NCBI GenBank assembly: GCA_017620115.1
Contig: JAFZRB010000405.1
Span: 1 to 21,166, forward strand
Direction: 5' to 3'
Length of the DNA stretch: 21,166 bases
Origin: Clostridia bacterium
Lineage (GTDB): Bacteria; Bacillota; Clostridia; Christensenellales; Aristaeellaceae
The translations under genes and the position numbers were made by a program. Below, in pieces: positions 7,587 through 15,178 of the stretch. Below the pieces are notes generated by a model. The model saw nothing but the letters and a program-made list of their open reading frames with translations, was not told where the DNA came from and ran no database searches. Numbering within the stretch: the stretch's first letter is position 1; every line of letters starts with the position of its first letter.

Positions 7587-8144
7587 ATGCGCATCATCGC
7601 AGGCGAGGCGCGCGGACGCCGCCTGTTCGCGCCGGAGGGCGACGAGACCCGTCCCACGGCCGACCGCGTGCGCGAGGCGCTGTTCAACATCATCCGCGCC
7701 GACGTGGAGGACGCCGTTGTGCTCGACCTGTTCGCGGGCTCGGGCGCGCTGGCGCTGGAGGCCATCAGCCGGGGCGCGGGAAGCGCGGTGCTGTGCGACA
7801 AATCGCCGCGGGCCGTACGCGCGATCCGGCGCAACATCGAGCTGATGCGCGCGCAGGACAAAACGACAGTCGTCGCGGGCGACTGGCAGAAAGCGCTGAG
7901 CGCGGGCGGCGAACGCTTCACGCTGGTGTTCCTGGATCCGCCCTACCGCATGACGGCGGTGTACGCGCAGGCGCTGAACGCGCTGCACGGGGCTGGACGG
8001 CTGGCGAACGGCGCGCTCATCGTGATGGAGCACGACGCGGGCAGCCCCGTGGAGGGGATAGAGCCGCCCTTCGCCGTGGTGGACACCCGCAGATACCGCG
8101 ATACCGCGATCACGCTGGCGAGAGTGGAGGAGGATACGCGATGA
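7587..8144 (+). CDS. rsmD: 16S rRNA (guanine(966)-N2)-methyltransferase RsmD
   Basis: 185 residues, typical for RsmD. It methylates G966 of 16S rRNA during 30S assembly, using S-adenosylmethionine. The N-terminal RIIAGEARGRRL and TRPTADRVREALFNII are the family signature, DLFAGSGALALEA (from 47) is the SAM-binding motif I, and DPPY (117-120) is the N-methyltransferase catalytic motif. It is followed immediately by coaD, the usual partner in many bacteria; its TGA overlaps the coaD ATG (ATGA). Confidence 0.96.
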   Translation: MRIIAGEARGRRLFAPEGDETRPTADRVREALFNIIRADVEDAVVLDLFAGSGALALEAISRGAGSAVLCDKSPRAVRAIRRNIELMRAQDKTTVVAGDWQKALSAGGERFTLVFLDPPYRMTAVYAQALNALHGAGRLANGALIVMEHDAGSPVEGIEPPFAVVDTRRYRDTAITLARVEEDTR

Positions 8145-8626
8145 GCACATGTCTTTTTCCCGGCAGCTTCGATCCCCCGACCATGGGGCACGTCGACCTG
8201 ATCCGCCGGGCGGCGAAGCTGTTCGACAGGGTGATCGTGGCGGTGATGGTGAATCCGGACAAGAGGCCCATGTTCACGGCGGCGGAGCGCGTGGCGCTGC
8301 TCGGGAAATGCGTCGCCTCCCTGCCGGGCGTCGAGGTGTGCGCGGGCGAGGGGCTCACGCTCGAGCTGGCGCGCGAAAAGGGCGCGGACGTGCTGCTGCG
8401 CGGCCTGCGCGGCGAGGGCGACGCGGGGCTGGAGGCGCAGCTGGCCGCGGCCAACCGCCATGTGGGCGGCATCGACACGCTGGCGCTGTTCACCGCGCCG
8501 GAATACGGCTACATCAGCTCGAGCATCGTGCGCGACGTGCTGCGGCACGGCGGTTCGCCGAGGGGACTGGTGCCGCCGGAAATCGAATCCATACTGCGGG
8601 AAAAAACGGCCGCACAGGGCCGATGA
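8141..8626 (+). CDS. coaD: Phosphopantetheine adenylyltransferase
   Basis: 161 residues, the usual size. It makes dephospho-CoA from 4'-phosphopantetheine and ATP, the fourth step of CoA synthesis. The nucleotidyltransferase motif TMGH is at 14-17 after GSFDPP, the second ATP motif ISSSIVR at 125-131, and the RGLR substrate segment is present, although the following residues (GEGDAGLE) differ from the common AVSDFEYE. The ATG at 8141 overlaps the rsmD stop and has GGAGGA 8 bases upstream; longer in-frame openings upstream lie inside rsmD. Confidence 0.96.
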   Translation: MSTCLFPGSFDPPTMGHVDLIRRAAKLFDRVIVAVMVNPDKRPMFTAAERVALLGKCVASLPGVEVCAGEGLTLELAREKGADVLLRGLRGEGDAGLEAQLAAANRHVGGIDTLALFTAPEYGYISSSIVRDVLRHGGSPRGLVPPEIESILREKTAAQGR

Positions 8627-8664
8627 GGATAGAATCAAACACATGTTGAAGGGAGCGAATCAAT

Positions 8665-9327
8665 ATGCCCGATGAAAGGTACTATAAAGACGGACAGGAC
8701 GACAATCGCCTGAATGAGGACGCGGCCCCGGCGGGCTATGGGGACGACTACGACGCTCAGGAAGAAATCCAGGAGGATACCGAGCTCGACCGCCTGCTTG
8801 ATTTCCTCGTCAAGACCATCACCTCCGCGCCCGCCGTGCCGCTGAGCAGCGGCAAGCGCATGGTGTCCATGCAGATGTGCCTGGATATCGTCGAGGACAT
8901 CCGCAACTGCCTGCCCGACGAGGTGCGTTACAGCGCCGAGATCCTGAAGCGCCGCGACCGCATCATTCGCGACGCCCAGAGCACCGCGGATTCCAAGACG
9001 CAGGCCGCCGAGGCCCGCGCCAACGCCGCCCTGGACGACGCCAACCGGCGCGCGCAGGAGATCGTGAACAGCGCCGAGGATCGCGCCGCGGACATCCTGG
9101 AGGAGGCCGAAAACCGCGCCCGCGCGATGATCGAGCAGTCCGAGATCACCCGCCTGGCCCACGAGGAAGCCGACAGGGTGTGCGAAGAAGCCCGCGCCGA
9201 GGCCAGCGACATCAAGCTGGAGGCCTCGAGCTATGCCGAAACCCTGCTGCAGGGCCTGGCGAGCGACGTGCAGTCCACCCTGGACGCCGTTCACGACAGC
9301 CTCACGAGGCTGGCCGGCGGGCGGTAA
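8665..9327 (+). CDS. Acidic coiled-coil protein downstream of coaD
   Basis: 220 residues. The first ~45 are acidic and disordered-looking, then a conserved-looking helical segment (TELDRLLDFLVKTI to NCLPDEVRYSAEILKRRD) precedes a long charged, Ala-rich heptad stretch (about 85-200) typical of a coiled coil. Clostridia often encode a protein of this design next to coaD, usually labelled ATPase-like or ATP-synthase-subunit-like only because of coiled-coil similarity; I recognise that type but no Walker motif is present, so it is not an ATPase. DivIVA-like or other scaffold roles at the membrane or division site are possible. GAAGGGAG precedes the ATG. It is the last gene of the alr operon. Confidence 0.85.
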   Translation: MPDERYYKDGQDDNRLNEDAAPAGYGDDYDAQEEIQEDTELDRLLDFLVKTITSAPAVPLSSGKRMVSMQMCLDIVEDIRNCLPDEVRYSAEILKRRDRIIRDAQSTADSKTQAAEARANAALDDANRRAQEIVNSAEDRAADILEEAENRARAMIEQSEITRLAHEEADRVCEEARAEASDIKLEASSYAETLLQGLASDVQSTLDAVHDSLTRLAGGR

Positions 9328-9363
9328 CGCCCCGCGGCGGATTGAATCGCATCGCATAAACGC

Positions 9364-9402
9364 TTCCCATCGGAATCCAGTCTGGCCGGTGGGAATTGTT
9401 TT
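9364..9402 (+). terminator. Probable terminator of the alr-coaD operon
   Basis: TTCCCATCGG (9364-9373) pairs with CCGGTGGGAA (9386-9395), ten pairs with one G-U, around a 12-base loop. It is followed by TTGTTTT. It lies in the 99-base gap before the serine hydrolase gene. Confidence 0.6.
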
Positions 9403-9426
9403 GCGCCGCAAAAAGGAGGAAACGCG

Positions 9427-10557
9427 ATGGCCATGGATTTCGCGCCGCTGGGCGCTTTTCTGGATTCGCTGATCGACCGCGGCATTCCCGGCGTGGATGC
9501 GGCGGTGATGCGCGGACACGAGGTTTTATACCGCCATCAGGCGGGCTGGCGCGACCGTGAGGCCGGCGAAAAGATGCGCGGCGACGAGCTGTATTTCATG
9601 TATTCGTGCAGCAAGCCGGTCACCGTTACGGCGGCGATGCAGCAGTTTGAGCGGGGACGCTTCCTGCTGAACGATCCGCTGTACGAGTATCTGCCGGAGT
9701 TTCGCGACATGCTGGTGAAGGACGCCGACGGGAATCTCCTGAAGGCGAAGCGGCCCATCCTCGTGAAGCACCTGTTCAGCATGACGGCCGGCTTCAATTA
9801 CGACCTGCGTTCGCCCTCCGTCGAGGCCATGAAGGCCGAAACGCGGGGCCGCTGCCCCACGCGCGAGCTGGCGCGCGCCATCGCGAAGGAGCCGCTCAGC
9901 TTCGAGCCGGGCGCGCACTGGCAGTACAGCCTGTGCCACGACGTTCTGGCGGCGCTGGTGGAGGTTGTTTCCGGCGAACGGTTTTGCGACTACGTGAAGG
10001 CGCATATCTTCGACCCGCTGGGCATGACCCGCAGCGCCTTCCACATGACGCCCGGCAGCGAAGGCGAGTTTGCCGCGCAGTACCGCTACAGCGACGAGCG
10101 GCGCGCGGCCGAGCGGATCCCGCTGGGCGCGGAGCACATACTGGGCCCGGAGCACGACAGCGGCGGCGCGGGCGTTATTTCCTGCGTGGACGACTACGCC
10201 CGGTTCGTCGACGCCATGGCCTGCGGCGGCGTGGGCGCGACGGGCGAGCGCGTGCTGAGCGAGGCGGCCATCGGCCTGATGCGCGAAAACCAGCTGGGCG
10301 AGGTTCAGATGCGCGATTTCAACTGGGGCCAGATGGCGGGTTACGGCTACGGCCTGGGCGTGCGCACGGCGATCGACCGCGCCGCGGGCGGCGTGATGAG
10401 CCCCGTTGGCGAGTTCGGCTGGGGCGGCGCGGCGGGCGCTTACGTCATGATCGATCCGATCAACCGCCTGTCCGTGTTCTACGCCCAGCACATGCTGAAC
10501 AACATGGAGCCCTATGTGCACCCGCGCATCCGCAACATCGTCTACGGATGTCTGTGA
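9427..10557 (+). CDS. Serine hydrolase of the class C beta-lactamase / esterase family
   Basis: 376 residues, family length. The nucleophile motif SxxK is S60-C-S-K63 in YSCSKPVT, followed by NDPLYEYLPEF typical of the family. The second motif is Y167-S-L rather than the penicillin-binding YxN, in WQYSLCHDVLAALVEVVSG, a form I associate with EstB-like esterases. The third motif is WGG (332-334) in FGWGGAAG. No signal peptide or membrane helix is visible, so it is probably cytoplasmic and acts on small esters or peptides rather than giving antibiotic resistance. AAGGAGG precedes the ATG. It follows a terminator-like hairpin, yet I see no clear promoter of its own. Confidence 0.9.
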   Translation: MAMDFAPLGAFLDSLIDRGIPGVDAAVMRGHEVLYRHQAGWRDREAGEKMRGDELYFMYSCSKPVTVTAAMQQFERGRFLLNDPLYEYLPEFRDMLVKDADGNLLKAKRPILVKHLFSMTAGFNYDLRSPSVEAMKAETRGRCPTRELARAIAKEPLSFEPGAHWQYSLCHDVLAALVEVVSGERFCDYVKAHIFDPLGMTRSAFHMTPGSEGEFAAQYRYSDERRAAERIPLGAEHILGPEHDSGGAGVISCVDDYARFVDAMACGGVGATGERVLSEAAIGLMRENQLGEVQMRDFNWGQMAGYGYGLGVRTAIDRAAGGVMSPVGEFGWGGAAGAYVMIDPINRLSVFYAQHMLNNMEPYVHPRIRNIVYGCL

Positions 10558-10590
10558 GGCGGCGCATCAGCACGACGGGAGGATGAGTCT

Positions 10591-10983
10591 ATGACGAAGC
10601 AGCTGGCGCTGCTCTACAACGTGGCGGGAAGCCGCAGAAAGCAGATCGAAATGCTGGCCGCGATCCTGAATATCAAAACGAAGACCGTGGCGCCGAGCGA
10701 ATACGGCGTGAGCGTGGGCGCGCTGTGCGGCCTGGAGGAGTATGAGGACGCCCCGCAGGGCCTGTGGAACGATTTCGACGAGGAAATGATGGTTATGGCG
10801 TTTTTCCCGCAGCCGCTGATCCAGCGCTTTCTGGACGCCTTCCGCCAGACCGGCGTTCCCTCCGTGCGTCTCAAAGCCGTGCTCACGGGCGTGAACAGCC
10901 GCTGGAATTCCTGCCAGCTGCGCGCGGAGCTGCTGCGCGAGGAAGCGGCCTTCCGCGCGCGCGACGGCCGGCCTTCGCAGTAA
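10591..10983 (+). CDS. DUF3783 domain protein
   Basis: 130 residues. The hallmark lies in the second half: a MMVMAFFPQPLIQRFLDAFR segment, then VRLKAVLTGVNSRWN and a LRAELLREE end, matching the small DUF3783 proteins of Firmicutes. The first half (LLYNVAGSRRKQIEMLAAIL) resembles a Rossmann-like start. The function of this family is not known to me. GGGAGGA lies upstream of the ATG and the gap to the hydrolase gene is 33 bases, so the two are probably cotranscribed. Confidence 0.85.
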   Translation: MTKQLALLYNVAGSRRKQIEMLAAILNIKTKTVAPSEYGVSVGALCGLEEYEDAPQGLWNDFDEEMMVMAFFPQPLIQRFLDAFRQTGVPSVRLKAVLTGVNSRWNSCQLRAELLREEAAFRARDGRPSQ

Positions 10984-10999
10984 TTCGACAGGGCGTTTG

Positions 11000-11036
11000 A
11001 ATCCCCATTCCCGTGAAACGCGGGGATGGGGATTTG
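11000..11036 (+). terminator. Hairpin after the DUF3783 gene, likely terminator
   Basis: AATCCCCATTCCCG pairs with CGGGGATGGGGATT (11000-11013 with 11021-11034), 14 pairs with one G-U, around a short loop. It is followed by only TTG, then by CTCTTTTT at 11048-11055. The weak T-tract lowers confidence, but the position 16 bases after the stop codon fits a terminator. Confidence 0.55.
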
Positions 11037-11197
11037 TCCGTCGGGGGCTCTTTTTGCGCGGAAGGAATGAGCATCGCGTTCGGTGCGTTTGCGCAAGGAA
11101 TTATCAGTTATGACAGATTTCTGCGCAAATACTGTGCCGTCGGTTATCATAAGTTGCTATTTTGGGAATCGCCAGGACGCTTTCGTCAATCTGCGCC

Positions 11198-11226
11198 TTG
11201 ACATGAAATGATACGAAAGATATAAT
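11198..11226 (+). promoter_or_regulatory. Full-consensus sigma-A promoter of the transport operon
   Basis: TTGACA (11198-11203), exactly 17 bases, then TATAAT (11221-11226). Both boxes match the consensus at every position with optimal spacing. Transcription should start near 11233, leaving a leader of about 90 bases. Such a strong core promoter would normally need repression if the operon is inducible. Confidence 0.9.
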
Positions 11227-11322
11227 AAAATCAAATACTGTCGATCTGCGGGCGCGCGTTTCCGGGCGGCGGCCGGAGCGCCTGGGCCCGAATACTCGCT
11301 GAAGGGTGGAAGAAACAGACCG

Positions 11323-14211
11323 ATGAAGAAGAAATTTGGCGCGCTGATCGGAATTCTGTGCGTGGCGGCCGTGATCGCCCTGATTGTGCTGCTGAACGGC
11401 GGCAGCCAGAGCTTCGAGGCGAAATACAGGGACGTAAATCTTTCCACCGACATCACCGGCATCGGCCGCGGCGACACCTACGCAGGTTATCTGGCGGCCC
11501 ACGCCGGCGCGGCGAAGGCCGTCGAGGCCGTTTCCGTCGACGTGACCGGCTTTGAAGGCGAGGCCGAGCTCCGCCCGGACGAGAGCGGCGCGCCCTGCGT
11601 ATACACCGCGGACGGCTCCCGCGTCACCTGGACGGCGGTCGTGCCCGAGGACGGATTCTACAACATCCTGATCGACTATCTCACCGTGGCCTCGCGCGGC
11701 GTGGACATCGAGCGCGAGCTCTACATCAACGGCGAGCTGCCCTTTGCCGGCGCGGCCCAGCTGGTGTTCACGCGGATGTGGATGGACGGCGGCCCCGTGC
11801 GCAGGGACAACCAGGGCAACGACATCCGCCCCACGCAGATCGAGCTGTTCGACTGGCAGACGGCCTACTGCCGGGACGACATGGGCTATGAGGTCGAGCC
11901 GTATCAGTTCTTCTTCAAAAAAGGCGAAAACGCGGTGACGCTGGTCGCCGTGAACGAGCCCATGGTCATCCGCGCCATAACGCTCACGCCCGTCCGCGAA
12001 AAGAAGACCTACGCGGAATACGTCGCCGCACAGCCTGACGCCGCCATGACCGACGCCGCCAAAGCCTGGCAGCTGACCGTGCAGGGCGAGGACGCGCAGC
12101 TGCGCTCGTCGCCGTCGCTGTACGCGCGCTACGACCGCTCCTCCTCCGATACGGAGCCCTACAGCGTGACCAGCACCGTGCTCAACTGCATCGGCGGCGA
12201 CGCCTGGAACAACGCGGGCCAGTGGATCCAGTGGGCGTTCGAAGTGCCGGAGGACGGCTGGTACACCATCACCGTGAAGGCGCGCCAGGCCTATCAGCGC
12301 GGCGCGCTGTCCTGCCGCAGCGTCTACATCGACGGCGAGATCCCCTTCGACGCGCTGGATTCCGTTTCCTTTGATTATTCCTCCTCGTGGAAGATGATGA
12401 CGCTCTCCGACGAGCAGGGAACGCCCTATAAATTCTATCTCTCGAAGGGCGGGCACACCGTGCGCCTGGAGGCCACGCTGGGCGAGATGGGCCCGGTTCT
12501 CCAGCGCATCGAGGACAGCCTCTACCGCCTGAACCTCATCTACAGAAAAATCCTCGTTCTCACCGGCGTGAACCCCGACCGCTTCCGCGATTACAACATC
12601 GCGCAGGTGTATCCGGAGGTTCTTACAGCCATGGATCTGGAGAGCAAGCGCCTTTATAAAATCGTGGACGACACGGTGGCCGTGGCCGGACAGAAGAGCG
12701 ACCGCGTGGCCGTGGCGCAGACGCTGGCCGTGCAGCTGGAGGGCTTCGTGGCGCACAACGAGCGCATCACCCAGTCGTTCGGCAACTTCAAGGACAACAT
12801 CACCAGCCTGGGCACGGCCATGCAGAACATGTCCGAGACCAAGCTGGACGTCGATATGCTCATCATCGGCGGCGAGAACGCCCAGGTGCCGAAAACGCAC
12901 GACGGCTTCTTCTCGAAGCTGGCCCACGAGATCCGCTCCTGCGTGGCCTCGTACTTCGTGGACTACAACTCGCTGGGCGACAAATACGACGAGGACGGCG
13001 CGGACGACCTGATCGAGGTCTGGATCGTGACCGGCCGCGACCAGAGCACCATCCTCAAGACCATGGTGGACGACACCTTCACCCCTTCCTCCGGCATCCG
13101 CGTGAACGTGAAGCTGGTGGTGGCGGACACGCTGCTCACCGCCGTGGTGGCGGGCAACGGCCCGGACGTGGTGCTGTCGGTGGGCACATGGTTCCCCGTG
13201 AACTACGCCATGCGCAACGCCGTGGAGGATCTCACGCAGTTTTCCGATTTCGACGAGGTGGTTTCGCCCTTCTATCCGAGCGCGCTGACGGCGCTGCGCT
13301 ACAACGACGGCGTGTTCGCGCTGCCGGAGACGCAGGAGTTCTCCGTGCTGTTCTACCGCGAGGACGTATTGGAGGAGCTCGGCCTCACGCCGCCGGAAAC
13401 CTGGGACGACCTGATCGCCATGCTGCCCACCATCCAGGGCAACAACCTCTCGGTGGGCGTGCCTTACCCGGACATCACCACCGTCGATATGTCCGTGTTC
13501 AACTCGCTCATCTATCAGCACGGCGGCGCGATCTACGACGCGGAAAACAAGAAGACCCTCATCGACAACGAGAGCGGCGTCGCGGCGTTCGAGCTGTACA
13601 CCTCCCTCTTCAACGACTACGGCCTGCCCACGGTGTTCGATTTCAAGAGCCGCTTCCGCTCCGGCGAGATGCCGATGGGCGTGGCGAGCTACAGCGTCTA
13701 CAACACGCTGGTGGTGTCCGCGCCTGAGATCCGCGGCCTGTGGGACTTCACGCTGTTCCCCGGAACGACGCAGGAGGACGGCTCCGTCGACCGCTCGGTG
13801 CATTCGCAGGGCGTCTGCTGCATGATGATCGCCACGGATGACCAGGCCGTCAAAGACAACGCATGGACGTTCATGAAGTGGTGGGTCAGCACGGACGTGC
13901 AGGTGCGCTTCGGCCGCGAGCTGGAGAGCGTTCTGGGCTCCTCCGCGCGCTACGCCACGGCCAACCGCGAAGCGCTCGACCAGCTGGCCTGGAGCGCCTC
14001 GCAGCTGAGCGTGCTGAAGGAGCAGATGGCCTGGGCCGTGGGCTTCCGCGAGATCGCCGGCGGCTACTCGACCACCAGGCACATGACCAACGCCATCCGC
14101 CGCGTGATCAACGACAAGGACGACGCGCGCGAGACCATCCTGAGCTACGCCCGCACCATCGACGAGGAAATCACCGCCAAGCGGCAGGAATTCGGCCTGC
14201 CGGTGGACTGA
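11323..14211 (+). CDS. ABC solute-binding protein fused to two carbohydrate-binding-like modules
   Basis: 962 residues, about twice a normal family 1 sugar-binding protein. Residues 2-4 are Lys and 5-24 form an uncleaved-looking membrane anchor; there is no lipobox Cys (the only Cys, 13, is inside the helix). Two related beta modules follow. Module 1 (about 60-235) has VPEDGFYNILIDY at 107 and ELYINGELPF at 132; module 2 (about 255-395) has VPEDGWYTITVKA at 308 and SVYIDGEIPFD near 333. These resemble galactose-binding-like sugar modules. A helical part (about 400-555) leads to the MalE-type domain (563-950) with GNGPDVVLS, LPETQEFSVLFYRE and TWDDL. It should capture a glycan at the outer membrane face and feed the two permeases downstream. 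Substrate is unknown. Confidence 0.9.
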   Translation: MKKKFGALIGILCVAAVIALIVLLNGGSQSFEAKYRDVNLSTDITGIGRGDTYAGYLAAHAGAAKAVEAVSVDVTGFEGEAELRPDESGAPCVYTADGSRVTWTAVVPEDGFYNILIDYLTVASRGVDIERELYINGELPFAGAAQLVFTRMWMDGGPVRRDNQGNDIRPTQIELFDWQTAYCRDDMGYEVEPYQFFFKKGENAVTLVAVNEPMVIRAITLTPVREKKTYAEYVAAQPDAAMTDAAKAWQLTVQGEDAQLRSSPSLYARYDRSSSDTEPYSVTSTVLNCIGGDAWNNAGQWIQWAFEVPEDGWYTITVKARQAYQRGALSCRSVYIDGEIPFDALDSVSFDYSSSWKMMTLSDEQGTPYKFYLSKGGHTVRLEATLGEMGPVLQRIEDSLYRLNLIYRKILVLTGVNPDRFRDYNIAQVYPEVLTAMDLESKRLYKIVDDTVAVAGQKSDRVAVAQTLAVQLEGFVAHNERITQSFGNFKDNITSLGTAMQNMSETKLDVDMLIIGGENAQVPKTHDGFFSKLAHEIRSCVASYFVDYNSLGDKYDEDGADDLIEVWIVTGRDQSTILKTMVDDTFTPSSGIRVNVKLVVADTLLTAVVAGNGPDVVLSVGTWFPVNYAMRNAVEDLTQFSDFDEVVSPFYPSALTALRYNDGVFALPETQEFSVLFYREDVLEELGLTPPETWDDLIAMLPTIQGNNLSVGVPYPDITTVDMSVFNSLIYQHGGAIYDAENKKTLIDNESGVAAFELYTSLFNDYGLPTVFDFKSRFRSGEMPMGVASYSVYNTLVVSAPEIRGLWDFTLFPGTTQEDGSVDRSVHSQGVCCMMIATDDQAVKDNAWTFMKWWVSTDVQVRFGRELESVLGSSARYATANREALDQLAWSASQLSVLKEQMAWAVGFREIAGGYSTTRHMTNAIRRVINDKDDARETILSYARTIDEEITAKRQEFGLPVD

Positions 14212-14239
14212 GCGGAGAGGAAGAGAGGAGGAAACGCCC

Positions 14240-15178
14240 GTGAGCTCGTTCATTGCGAAATATGCGCGCCTTAAGAGGGACGGCTTCAGATACAATCTCG
14301 CGAAGGCCAGGAGGATGAAGGTCTGCTATCTGTTCCTGGCGCCTTACGCGATCCTGTTCTTCGCCTTCTTCATCCTGCCGATCCTCTCCTCGATATACTA
14401 CAGCTTCACCTACTACAACATTTTGGAGCCCCCGAAATTCATCGGTTTCAAGAACTACATCAACCTCATCCTGCAGGACCAGGTGTTCCTCACGGCGGTG
14501 AAAAACACCTTCCTCATCGCCATCATCACCGGCCCTCTGGGCTACATCCTCTCGTTCCTGTTCGCGTGGTTCATCAACGAGCTGCCCCGCTGGATCAGGA
14601 CCATCGCCATGGTGGTGTTCTACGCGCCCTCCATCGCGGCCAACGCCTTCGCCATCTTCCTGATCATCTTCCGCGGCGACGCCTACGGCTACCTGAACTC
14701 GTTCCTGCTGCAGTTCGGCGTCATCAACGCGCCGCAGCTGTGGCTGAGCGACCCGAGATACATCATGCCGGTCATCATCGTCGTCATCCTGTGGATGAGC
14801 ATGGGAACGGGCTTCCTGTCGTTCGTGGCCGGCCTGCAGGGCGTCGACCGCAGCATGTACGAGGCCGGCTACGTGGACGGCGTGCGCAACCGCTGGCAGG
14901 AGCTGTATTACATCACCCTGCCCAGCATGAAGCCCATGCTGCTGTTCGGCGCGGTCATGTCCATCACCCAGGCGTTCAACGTGTGCGACGTGCCGCGGAC
15001 GCTGGCGGGCTATCCCAGCACGGACTACGCCGCCCGCACCATCGTGACGCACCTGTTCGACTATGGCTTCTCGCGGTTTGAGATGGGCTACGCCTCGGCC
15101 ATCGCCACGGTGCTGTTCCTCATCATGATCCTGTGCAACAAGGTAATCCAGAGCGCGCTGAGGAAGGTGGGCACATGA
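14240..15178 (+). CDS. Carbohydrate ABC transporter permease (MalF/UgpA type)
   Basis: 312 residues with six predicted membrane helices, starting with VCYLFLAPYAILFF at about 29 and ending near 303. The cytoplasmic EAA loop that docks the ATPase is present from E208: EAGYVDGVRNRWQELYYITL with the invariant Gly at 215. The start is GTG at 14240 with AGAGGAGG upstream; the solute-binding protein gene ends 28 bases before. The TGA overlaps the ATG of the second permease, as usual for heterodimeric permeases. No ATPase gene is nearby, which fits the shared MsmX/MsmK-type ATPases of Firmicutes sugar importers. Confidence 0.93.
   Translation: MSSFIAKYARLKRDGFRYNLAKARRMKVCYLFLAPYAILFFAFFILPILSSIYYSFTYYNILEPPKFIGFKNYINLILQDQVFLTAVKNTFLIAIITGPLGYILSFLFAWFINELPRWIRTIAMVVFYAPSIAANAFAIFLIIFRGDAYGYLNSFLLQFGVINAPQLWLSDPRYIMPVIIVVILWMSMGTGFLSFVAGLQGVDRSMYEAGYVDGVRNRWQELYYITLPSMKPMLLFGAVMSITQAFNVCDVPRTLAGYPSTDYAARTIVTHLFDYGFSRFEMGYASAIATVLFLIMILCNKVIQSALRKVGT

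Larger units (their letters stand above)
10984..11322. other. Intergenic region before the sugar-transport operon
   Basis: 339 bases without a convincing gene. In order it holds a long hairpin (11000-11034), three TGCGC-containing motifs (11054-11059, 11089-11096, 11122-11128), a consensus promoter (11198-11226) and a ~90-base leader. The leader includes TCCGG/CCGGA (11261-11265 with 11273-11277) and ends with GAAGGGTGGAAG before the ATG at 11323. Confidence 0.75.

Noticed and set aside
9427..10557. Antibiotic-resistance beta-lactamase
   Set aside because: The fold family is the same, but there is no signal peptide and the YxN motif is replaced by YSL; a general esterase or peptidase role is more likely.
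11104..14295. 1063-codon minus-strand open frame opposite the solute-binding protein gene
   Set aside because: Long antisense frames are expected in GC-rich coding DNA. The translation is rich in His, Arg, Val and Ala without motifs, and the plus strand has clear domains, a promoter and a ribosome site.
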